This document shows positions 54,910 to 64,000 of a DNA stretch of 64,000 nt, one piece after another. The position numbers were made by a program, and so were the translations under genes. Positions within the stretch are counted from its first letter, which is position 1. Each line of letters begins with the position of its first letter. The notes beneath the pieces were generated by a model. It saw only the letters and a program-made list of their open reading frames with translations. It was not told the origin of the DNA and ran no database searches. The DNA is from Pochonia chlamydosporia 170 (Eukaryota > Ascomycota > Sordariomycetes > Hypocreales > Clavicipitaceae): assembly GCF_001653235.2 (NCBI RefSeq), contig NW_019154044.1:186001-250000 (forward strand). The letters run 5' to 3'.

Positions 54910-55127
54910 TTTGTACGCATCTTATGAAAATTTTGTGAGACTATATTGCACAAGTATTCATGGCAGCAGGCTTCCCCAAGGCTGCGATGAATAGTGCAAT
55001 TACTGTCAACTCCACCACCCCTCAAGGCGGGTAAGGTGGCTACTTATAAGCACTGCTCGGGGTACAGTACATAATACGCAAGGACGAAGCCCGATTGCCA
55101 CCCCGTTTACTTCTTCTTAAACCTCAC

Positions 55128-56879
55128 ATGACCTTCTACTCAGCCAATGCTATGCAACAAAGTCAACTAAAAGACAAAATGAACCCAGCATATGAGTTAA
55201 GGCAAGATGGAATAGCCATGGCCCCGAGCCTTATTCATGAAGCTAGACCAGCCGGAATCGATCGCTGGAAATGGTACGGCACTGTCGCCGTTATACTTCT
55301 CACGAGCATGATAAATGGTAAGTTAATTACTCGTGTGTACATTGACATTTTCTAACCTGCCATGTAGGTTATGATGTTAGCAACGTTGCCAATATACAAC
55401 CTCGACTGTACGAAGTTCTCGGGCACATCGAGCTGCTTTCGTGGATTGGTCTTTCCTATTCTATTTCAGTCTTTTGCGTCCTACCATTAGCTCGGAAAGT
55501 AATTGGCTGTTTTGACTTGCGCTGGACCTATATTTGCAGCCTGGGGGTCTTCATATTCGGGAACAGCATCGCAGGTGTTCCGGATATTTTCGCGGTCATT
55601 TCTGGGCGTGTCGTCATGGGAGCCGCTGGAGCTTTTGTCCAGCAAGCGTAAGAAAGAAGTTTTTATGCTACTTTGGTGCTATGCTAATATTCATGATAGG
55701 AATATGACCTACCTGACGCTGTTTTCTACGCAAGAACGTCTTCCAATGTATGTCGCGGCTGTAAGTTCCGTGTGGGCGATTGGGCTTATCATAGGAGGGC
55801 CCATCGGAAGCATCTTTGCTCGTGATTTCAATTGGCGTTGGGCGATTTACTTTCCTATCCCGTGCGTTGGTGCGGCTCTGATCTTGGGAGTCCTATGCAT
55901 ACCCAATTATTCCTTTGTTTTCCCGCAGGTATCAATTTTGCAACGATTGATGCATATTGACCCGCTTGGACTTCTTCTAAACATGCTGGTCCCATTTTTG
56001 TTCGCAATAGCAGTCACATTCCCCAATGTTGTCTGGGACTGGTTGCCGGGATCGTATTCAGTGCTTTGGACGATATTCGGCCTATTTTGTACTTTTTGGA
56101 TCGCTCAACAGCATTGGTGCCTTCTAACAAGACCGGAAGAACGAGCATTGCCGATACATATCCTTCCTCGCACAGATCTGTTACCAATATGGATCTCGAC
56201 GGCTTGTGCTGGCTCGACCTATGCAATTACCATATATTATACACCACTGTTTTACGCCTTTTGCCAAGGACTGGATGCAATAGACCAAATGGTGAAGCTA
56301 CTTCCATTTACGCTTATTTTTATATTTACAGCCATGCTGACCGGTCGCTTGCTTTCCGTTATGAAGCTATATGGTGTCATTTATGTTTCAGGGGGGTTCA
56401 TTGTTGCCAATGGATCGGTCATCATGGCCGCTCTCATGTCAAAGAAAACGGTCACCGGCTCTCAGATAATGGGCTTAGAGGCTTTAATTGGAGTTGGGCT
56501 GGGATTGCACTTCCAACACGGACTTGCGATCTCAGATATCATCAACAAAAGTCGTCAAGACCGCATCGACAGCCTACTTATTTGTAACATGGCACAGATG
56601 GGCGGAATAGCCGTCACTCTAGCAGTCGCAGGATCCTTATTCCAAAACATTGGTTATGATCTCCTCTTGGATGCATTAGGGCAAGGAGCATTCTCTCCCC
56701 ACGAGATACGAGAGGCACTTGCTGGAGTGACTTCTACTGTGCGGAAGAATCCACTATTGTTGGAGAAGGCAACGGAAGCTGTTGCAGTTGCGATTTCGCG
56801 AGAGTTCTTTATTTCCACTTCTGCGGGTTTAATATGCTTATTCTGTGGACTGTGCATGTCTGGCAAATTTCTGGACTAA
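55128..56879 (+). CDS. MFS transporter, DHA2/TRI12-like, 549 aa
   Basis: Exons 55128-55317, 55368-55647 and 55700-56879; introns 50 and 52 nt, phases consistent. About 12-14 hydrophobic helices follow a cytosolic N-terminus. Hallmarks: GYDVSNVANIQPRLYEVLGH at the first loop, LARKVIGCFDLRW, SGRVVMGAAGA, SSVWAIGLIIGGPIGS with FNWRWAIYFPIP (motif C region), and LGLHFQHG near helix 11. It fits the TRI12-type efflux family used for fungal metabolites and siderophores. It is a clear paralogue of the gene at 61826, with the same three-exon structure. Possible earlier start at 55095; ATG 55152 and 55179 are also in frame. Confidence 0.9.
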
Positions 56880-57724
56880 GTTATTCTATGCTTGCACAAT
56901 GCTACTATCATTTGTCCGATGGATATAGAATATATATATGATGCCCATTAACTAAACTACGGCATTTTGGTGTCTTTGTGGATATGCTGCCACCGAATTC
57001 TGATCCTGTGAAGATGTATTTCCACTAGATCTAACCAAGCCCAAAAACGGTGTGCTCGCGGGCTATTAGTACAATCATGTGTATTCATCGTTCCTGCCCG
57101 TGACACATACCGAGCATAACAATCGACTGAAGGCCAAATCTACAGTTTACCAAGATTTCAAGGGATGTAGATCGATCCATCACATTAGAGCGTTGGGTAT
57201 ATCTTGGATCTACGCAGCTTTGCTAGCGCAAAGCTTCGAGTTCATGGTATTGATGATGAAGAGTGACAATACTGAGCATCATCTCTTCCATGTCCTCTAT
57301 TAGATAAGCATCGTACCGTAGTAGCGGTAGTATCATGTCGTTTGAGGGAAATTTTTGTACGGTGTAAGATCGTTCAGGTACCGGTACCGGGAACCTACTC
57401 TTACGCTAATATCAAATTGCTAAAGCCTAGACGTAAGCGGTACCGGTACGTACCGTGCTATACAGAAATTGGAAAGATAATTATTCTCGAAGAAGCTGTC
57501 GGATGAACTACGAACGCCGTGTTGCCTGAGACGGGGTAATGAAGTCCCCGAGGCAAATTTGCCGCAAAAATGATCGTAACGAGGGGCAGGAAGCCGTACA
57601 AGTCGTGGAAGTGAGTAGAACATAACATTACGCTTAGAGCACTCCCATTAATGAACTCGGGGTTACCTCCATATCAGCCCATGGAACTGTCATATAGTCA
57701 CATGATTATTTACCACAGAACATC
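56880..57724. other. intergenic
   Basis: 845 bp between transporter and P450, both plus. Clustered GGTACCGGTACC-type palindromes lie at 57375-57460. Frame 57079-57303 is not supported. Confidence 0.4.
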
Positions 57725-59566
57725 ATGTTGTCAGCTTACCTTGGGTCCTTTTTCACGGTCACTAAGAGTTCAGTTCTCGCAATGATCGTGGTTACTCTCC
57801 CATTTCTCATAGTCATTCACTTTGTTATCTCAGCGGGTTACCACAAATTGAACGACTGGCATCGGTCAGAAAATAGCCAATGCAGCAAAAATGGTTTCAT
57901 TATATCTGGAGTACTAGAGTATGCTGCTCAAACTTTGCAATTTCTACTGAACTCTGAGAAATTCTTTAAAAGATTCTTGTGAGCATAACTTCCGGACTTT
58001 AGTGCTTCTTAGACTGATCAACTTAGGTCACTGCACGGTGATGCCGTCATTCCCTTGAAATTTCCCGGTAAACCGATTTATTTCGCAATGCCAGGAAAGC
58101 AGGTGCTTTCTTTGTTTCGGAATTCTCGCCAGCTTCTTCCCTTTCCAAGCGTTTTCGACGCTATGTCAACGCTGTTTGGTTTGCCCCCAGAAGATTATCA
58201 CATCTTCAATACGGCAAACAACAGTCATGCAGACTCCGTGACACCGAAGAATGATCCATCTCGCATCATAATGATGAGCCAACGCAAGGATATCGTGTTT
58301 TATTTACAAGGTAGTAATCTCAACTGGCTGATGCAACAATTCACATGCAAGTTTATCGAAATACTGCGCCGGGAGCCTGAAGGGCCATGGCAGATGAAAC
58401 CGGATCTATATCAATATATGACCAGAGGAATTTTCCTTGCGGAAGTAGATGTTTTATACGGTGAGGGAATATTTAAAAGTTGTCCGACATTATGCGAGGA
58501 CTTTTGGGCGTTCTATGAAGCAATTCCAGTTATAAGTCGAAATATCCCGACCTGGATGTCCCCTTCGAGCTATGTAGCACAGAGGAAAATGCTCAATAAC
58601 TTTCGGACATGGCAATTGTCATGTGTTTCCGAATCTAACGAACGCAAAACTGGAGTTGACACCACTGGCCCTGACGATATATGGGGCACTCACTACATTC
58701 GTCGCATGTACGAAAGATTCAGAGATCTAGGGTTCTCCGAAGGCGGCATCGCTACAGCTATGGTCGGGTTTCTATTCCTGTACGTTCAACCTTCCCTTGT
58801 TCGAAATCAGCTAATCAAGGTTGAAAGCACTGTGGCGAATTCAATCCCTGCCAGCGTCTGGATGATGCTCTATATATTCCTCGACAAAGACCTCCGCGAA
58901 CGGGTAGAGGTAGAAATATCCGACGCTTTTGACGGCGGTACTGATTTAGTGCAAACCGACAAACTGATGAAAGCCCCACTGCTGAACTCCATCTGCAATG
59001 AGGTGCTAAGACTACGTGTTGGTAGCCCTTTCGGGCGCACCTCACAGTCAACTGTGGAATTGACAGGTGGTTTAAAAGTCCTGCCTGGCATACCCATCAT
59101 GTCCGTGAACTGGCTTGGCGGCCTTGATACAAAGTTTTGGAACACCGGCAGGATCATGCCCGATCAGTTTGATGAGCATCCGTTGGAACAGTTTTGGGCT
59201 GAGCGATTTTTAGAATACCCTGACGACACAACAAGTGGCCCATTGCGTAAAGATCAGACTCAGCCGGGGGAAACTACTCTAGCAGGGGTTTCGGAGAGCC
59301 GTGTTGGTTGTGCTAGGTTGATTACCAACGGTATGCAAAGTCACTGGTTCCCTTTTGGAGGGGGGGCTTATCGGTGCCCAGGAGAAGCACTCGGAAAACA
59401 GATCATGCTCATTTCTGTGGCAGTCGTGCTCAGAGAGCTCCACATTGAGCTCCAGAACCCAGCCGCTGCCGCCACGACTGGGTCGAAGCATAGAACCCTT
59501 CCCTTTGGGTCTCATGCGTTCGATAAAGCTGTTCCATTTAAAATCCGTGTAAGAGATAGAGACTAG
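57725..59566 (+). CDS. cytochrome P450, 597 aa
   Basis: Exons 57725-57978 and 58027-59566, 48-nt intron (GTGAGC donor, AACTTAG acceptor) in phase 2. N-terminal anchor helix at ~17-40 (SVLAMIVVTLPFLIVIHFVI), so a microsomal enzyme. ExxR at E410-R413 (NEVLRLR), PxRF-like region FWAERFLEYPDD, and the heme loop FPFGGGAYRCPGEALGK with ligand Cys535. The I-helix (SIPASVWMMLYIFLD) lacks the usual A-G-x-D/E-T threonine, a pattern seen in CYP7/CYP8-like and other non-classical P450s. It lies between two paralogous efflux transporters, suggesting a role in making or detoxifying the exported compound. Confidence 0.92.
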
Positions 59567-60696
59567 ATAGGAAATTAATAATAACCAGCGTGCTTGTTTA
59601 AACATACTTCTAATATCTGCTTGATGAAGCCAAAGTAGCCTCTATACCCCAAAAATGGTGACCGCTTCATGAGTACTGGGCTGCTGATACTACTCGAGGA
59701 TGCCGCATCGTTGACCAGGATTGGCCAAAGTTGATACGGCGATATCAAATTTTCACCCAGCTCTGTGGCTTTTCTCGCCTTCCTTGATACTTGTCTGCCT
59801 CGCTTAAACATGCTAAGTTGTGCACTGAATGTCAACAACCATCACTTCTCAACTTCATGCATGCATTCTGGTAAACTAGTTGACAGAAAACAAGGCCCAG
59901 AGCGCCACAGCTGAGAAAATATGGGGCAGGCTAACCCGGGTTCCGAGATCTCGGTACCAGCCGGCGCTAATCGAGGTCGCAGGTTTTGCCACTTACAAGG
60001 GGGGCGACGCCCCATTGATTCAGCACACAGTGGGGCTCACCCTACCTTTGATGATGTTAAAACAGCGATTTGATGGATCCGACATCAATACTCGGCGTTA
60101 TTGTGTTTGGACCTACCTAGCTCCCACTCGAATTTCAAATGTCAGATGCACATGTGATGAGGTTGACTGAACTTCCGATAAAGTCTAGCCTTTTTGAGAG
60201 CCATTCATTTTTCCTTGTTCTAGGTACTTCCGCTTTCTCTAGGGTAGAGGCGTCTGCCAGCCTAAAAGGAAGGGCATAGGGAGTGCGCCAGGAAGTTTTC
60301 CGAGTAACGCGAGATGCATCCCGTGATGCCAACTAAATGCGTATGAGGCAGGAGCGTGACTCCACTCATCGTCTGCCCTGTCGTTGTAGTGTTGGCTAGG
60401 ATCTGTGAACTAGCCATCACAATCACAATGTTTGACTTGCTCAAAAGGGGTCAAGTTGCATGGTGGCGCGTAGCATTGTGGATGCATGTGACAACCCACC
60501 CTTTTTCGACTTCATCACACGCCACATATTACACAGCGTTAAAGCAGCGAGTAGAATTGCGTCGCGTTAACTCGGTTTCCGAATGATCCGATACAGTTAT
60601 CCAATCGAGAACAGATCGTCAATAAACCCTGTCGGACCACACACAATGTCACAGGATGACGACAAGGAGAAACAAATTGCGATTACACTAGAGTTC
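59567..60696. other. convergent intergenic region
   Basis: 1.13 kb between the P450 stop and the coiled-coil gene stop. Frames at 59575-59838 (minus) and 59880-60170 (plus) show no domain or splice support. Confidence 0.35.
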
Positions 60697-61360
60697 CTAA
60701 AAAAATACATCAAAAGTGCATTCAGGTGAGACGCCAATCATTCCATTTTGATGCTGTCCTCGCAATACTTCCTGGCGGAGACGACTGTGGTCGAGCCTCT
60801 CCTTGTCCAGTTCTTCGCGTAAACGTTTGTTCTCTTGTTTGGTTTGCTCATAATTCGAAATACAAACAGCTAAGCGATGGTCTTTTTGCTGCTTTTCCGT
60901 CATAAGCCTATCGATTATACCCGCTATCTCAGGGTACTCATGCAGTAATTTTCTCATGCCAAAAATTACATTGTCGTGAAGAGGAGAATTCCCGCTACTT
61001 GACTGAATTGCGGGATCTAGGCAGTCAGTTTCGCTCTGTAATAATTAGTTCTTTCGCTCCGCAGAAGATTGGGGGTAATACTACCTGAACAGTCTTGCAA
61101 TAGAGTTGAGTAGCGCCAGAGAACGCTCCATAGATGTCTGAAGGATGAAAGGCTTCGTCTATGCTGTCAAAGACATCCATTGACTTCTCACGCTGGTCTG
61201 TCTGGCTTTCAGACACACTCACATAGCCAGCATCGTTATAGTTTGACTCAGCAGTTAGCTGAGGAATGTGGTTAGCGATATCTCGGTAGGGCAGAGGCTG
61301 AAACTTTTGAGCCATTTTGCTAGATTTCGTGTTTGTATCTTCACCTACGATTGATGCCAA
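60697..61360 (-). CDS. coiled-coil protein, 204 aa
   Basis: Exons 61085-61360 and 60697-61035; the 49-nt intron (GTAGTA donor, AACTAATT branch, TTACAG) is phase 0. The N-terminal half is polar (YRDIANHIPQLTAESNYNDA). Residues ~125-190 form a heptad-rich coiled coil: IIDRLMTEKQQKDHRLAV, YEQTKQENKRLREELDKERL and RLRQEVLRGQ. No DNA-binding basic region is evident, so it is more likely a dimerising scaffold than a bZIP. It lies between P450 and second transporter on the opposite strand. Confidence 0.7.
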
Positions 61361-61825
61361 TGTGAGGATACGCCGCCGATTTTATGAAAAGACGCTACAA
61401 GTATACACGCACCTTTTTAGCGACTAGCTGAGAAAATGAGTAACGAGGCTTGGTCACCTTGACCTATTGCATTGCAATGATATCAAGAACCTGTTTGTCA
61501 GGGCTAGCCACTTACGCGCGTCAAGGCGGGAACGCGAACGTTATACGAGGCAACTTGCAGAATACTCCGTAATGAAGACGGAGATATTTCCTCATTGACG
61601 GCTAAATAGAGAGGGGCTGTGGCGAAGATGCAGAGATGATAGCCCGATGCCGACCCCATAATGTTTTGTTTGGACTCGTCTTCTCATTTATGTAAATACT
61701 TTCCTCTTCTCGGTAGCTGCCTGCAATACTGAGTGCGCAGTAACACTAATATCTGCCCTAAGAAATAGGATTTACAGACATTCACATCTTAACTGAAGCC
61801 TAATATTTCTACAAATCTATCCATC
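61361..61825. other. divergent promoter region
   Basis: 465 bp between the coiled-coil gene (minus) and the second transporter (plus). Contains TAGCCCGATGCCGACCCC at 61639-61656, similar to a box before the first transporter (see findings). Confidence 0.45.
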
Positions 61826-63613
61826 ATGGTTTCTGTTGAGACTTTGCACGATTTAGGACGGTCAAAGATTCCCTTTGATGACAAACGCCATGAAAAAGTT
61901 AGAGTATCCAAAGACGTTATTCCCTCTATCGTAAACAGCCCGAGGGAAGCTGTTCAGAGATGGAAGTGGAGAGGGGCATTTTTGGCAATCGTTCTTACTA
62001 GCATGATTAGCGGTAAGCAGTTCATCCAAATGTCCTGCCCTCTTCTAATAGAACGGAAGGTTACGACGTCAGCAACGTTGGGAACATCCAAATATGCTTA
62101 TACCAATCACTTGGACACATTGAGCTGCTGGATTGGATCACGTTGTCCTACTCTCTTGCTGTGTTTTCAGCATTATCTCTAGCCCGAAAGGTTGTTTACT
62201 GTTTTAATCTTCGGTCCATTTACCTTGTTCATCTTTTGGTGTTTATGGCAGGTAGTGTAGTGGCCGGCGCGGGTGAAAGCTTGTCGGTCATCATTGCTGG
62301 CCGTAGCGTAATGGGACTGGGGGGAGCCGTCATCTTGCAAACGTAAGTTACAATTCAATACTTGTTAACTTATCACAATTTCTGACAAACATATTAGTAA
62401 CATGTCATATCTCGCATTCTTTGCAAGAACGAAAAAGACAACAACGCTAGTGGCATGCTGTAGTGCTTCATGGGCGATTGGTCTGACCATCGGTGGGCCA
62501 ATTGGAAGTGCTCTTGCTGAAGCTGTATCCTGGCGCTGGGCTTTGTATCTTAATATCCCTCTTACTTTACTCGCGTTTATCCTGTCCTGGTTCTGCGCTC
62601 CGGACCACCTATTCGACGAAACAACTCCTCTGCTGCTGCGGCTTAAACGAGCAGACCCAGTAGGAGTCTTGTTCAATGCTGCAGTACCAGAACTATTCGC
62701 TGTAGCATTAACGTTTGCAGGTCCTGTATGGGAGTGGAATGCCATCCAATCTCGAGCTGCATGGGCATTATTTGCCTCTCTACTCATTGCATGGATAGTA
62801 CAGCAATATTTCTGTATACTAACTACAGTGAAAGAACGTGCTTTGCCTCTACATATTCTAGTTCGACTAGATCTGATCCCCATCTGGATTGCAACAGCGT
62901 GCGCTGGATCGGCATATGCGGTCGTGCTTATATACTCCCCTTTATTTTTTACCTTCATCCGGGGGGCTAGTGCTCTTCAACAATCAGTATGGTTACTGCC
63001 ATTTACTTTGTCGTTTATATGCACTCTTCTTTTAACTGGATGGTTTCTTCCATTGATAAAGTATTACAAGCTCATCTATATCGCAGGCGGGGCTTTGACG
63101 GTTGCTAGCTCGGCTGCCATTGCGACGACATTGTCAGTAAATACAGCCCAGTGGAAAATGATGGGATTGGAAGCCCTCGTTGGTGTGGGGTTGGGCCTAC
63201 AATTCCAACATGGCTCAGGTATTTCAATTGTATTGAATGACAAGAAGAGTGATCGAGTCGATAGTATTGCCTTCTGCAACATAGCCCAGTTTGGTGGAAT
63301 CGCTGTCACACTCTCTGTTTCGGGCTGTATCTTTCAGAATTTAGGCTACAAACTGTTACGTGAAACTCTTCATGAAGGGAATATGCCAGAATATGCAATC
63401 CGAGAAGCGCTTGCTGGTGTATCGTCGGCGTTATCACGAGAATCGGAGTCTCAACAGCGTGTTTTATCAGCGGTGGTCAAAGTCATTTCCAAAATTTTTC
63501 TTATTGTTGTTGCTGCAGGGGGGTTGAGCCTTCTTTCTGGATTGGTGATGAGTCCAAAATCGTTGGATATTGAGGAAATGCCTTCTCAAGCTGACACATC
63601 TGAGCTCACTTGA
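61826..63613 (+). CDS. MFS transporter, DHA2/TRI12-like, second copy, 561 aa
   Basis: Exons 61826-62012, 62060-62342 and 62398-63613; introns 47 and 55 nt. The protein aligns along its whole length with the 55.1-kb transporter: AVQRWKWRGAFLAIVLTSMI-SG, GYDVSNVGNIQICLYQSLGH, SWAIGLTIGGPIGSALAEAV, KERALPLHILVRLDLIPIW, GLEALVGVGLGLQFQHG, and IREALAGVSSAL. Intron positions and phases are identical. The first intron ends in AAG (62057-62059), while the paralogue uses TAG; only AAG keeps the frame. About 13 helices. Likely an efflux pump of the same substrate class. The N-terminal ~45 residues differ most between copies. Confidence 0.92.
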
Positions 63614-64000
63614 CCCTATGGTTGGTTAAGTCTTTTAGACAGCGATCTCTGCTAGATAGACTCTCCAAATTCAAGAATCTTGTCTGTTTTTCACAATTAT
63701 GCTCCACAACTAATTCAGTCGGTTCAGTCTGTTCAGTGGAGCTATTTGGTGTGTAGCCAAGAGTTTTAAACCAGAATCTCACGGAAACCCCAGGCTTGTT
63801 GCGCTGCATCCCTGCACCTACACAAATCACTACCCCGGCGCGCCCAACGATCCTGGACTGGATTCATCCACTAAACTGGGTCTACACAACTCTTCACTAC
63901 CTAGGTAATCGTGAATAATGGTGACTCGATACAGTGTCTTATTGGCTCCGGGGGGAAGGTACTTTAACCGGCCAAACTAATCCTACAACATTCCCCCAGA
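63614..64000. other. 3' flank, no gene seen
   Basis: 387 bp to the window edge. A 74-codon minus frame at 63606-63830 has no support. Next gene, if any, lies outside. Confidence 0.4.

Noticed and set aside
54696..55025. 109-codon minus frame upstream of the first transporter
   Set aside because: Overlaps the hydrophobic plus frame, no domain and no promoter signal.
60697..61360. bZIP transcription factor
   Set aside because: A coiled coil is present but no adjacent basic DNA-binding region with the N-x-x-A-x-x-x-C/S-R signature.
38261..63613. Complete secondary-metabolite cluster
   Set aside because: No PKS, NRPS, terpene synthase or DMATS is visible; only tailoring-type enzymes and transporters.

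Overview
The window is nuclear DNA of a filamentous ascomycete. Almost every multi-exon gene has 45-65 nt introns with GTRAGT-like donors and CTRAY branch points 10-20 nt before the acceptor. The gene families are those of Pezizomycotina: a Zn2Cys6 factor, a FunK1 kinase, DUF3723, NLR-type TPR proteins, a TRI12-like MFS pair, a berberine-bridge oxidase and a spherulin-type cupin. A Sordariomycete, perhaps Hypocreales, is my inference from family content; no rRNA, tRNA or telomere repeat was seen.

Layout. 0-0.9 kb: N-terminal two thirds of a kinase-fold protein running off the left edge. 1.9-9.0 kb: a run of minus-strand fragments and genes that look like diverged copies of one unnamed family, at least one with an internal stop. 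9.3-11 kb: a complete three-exon Zn2Cys6 regulator. 12.1-20.4 kb: a multi-pass membrane protein and four multi-exon genes without a recognised domain, two with internal repeats. 20.5-28.2 kb: an unnamed 251-aa protein, a frameshifted FunK1 kinase and an Ulp1-like cysteine protease with complete catalytic residues. 29.3-33.3 kb: an intact DUF3723 gene head-to-head with a degenerate pseudokinase. 33.5-35.6 kb: an 18-bp minisatellite in two blocks, gene debris and an ankyrin pseudogene. 35.8-38.1 kb: a membrane-anchored chromodomain protein and small genes. 38.2-44.2 kb: FAD oxidase, seven-exon EMB8/YheT-type alpha/beta hydrolase, and NAD-dependent fatty-acyl-reductase-like protein. 45-54 kb: small genes, an NLR remnant made of TPRs, an extra R-SNARE, a secreted cupin and a GPI-type wall protein. 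55-63.6 kb: a P450 flanked by two paralogous MFS transporters with a small coiled-coil gene between.

Functionally the left half looks like accessory, fast-evolving DNA (FunK1, Ulp1, DUF3723, kinase-like genes, an NLR remnant, decaying copies). The right half holds one conserved housekeeping-type gene (the hydrolase) among oxidoreductases and transporters that could form a small specialised-metabolism set, although no backbone synthase is visible. Exon models were built by eye from splice motifs and frame continuity. A recurring feature is use of AAG instead of CAG/TAG as 3' splice site, required by frame and family conservation in at least two introns.
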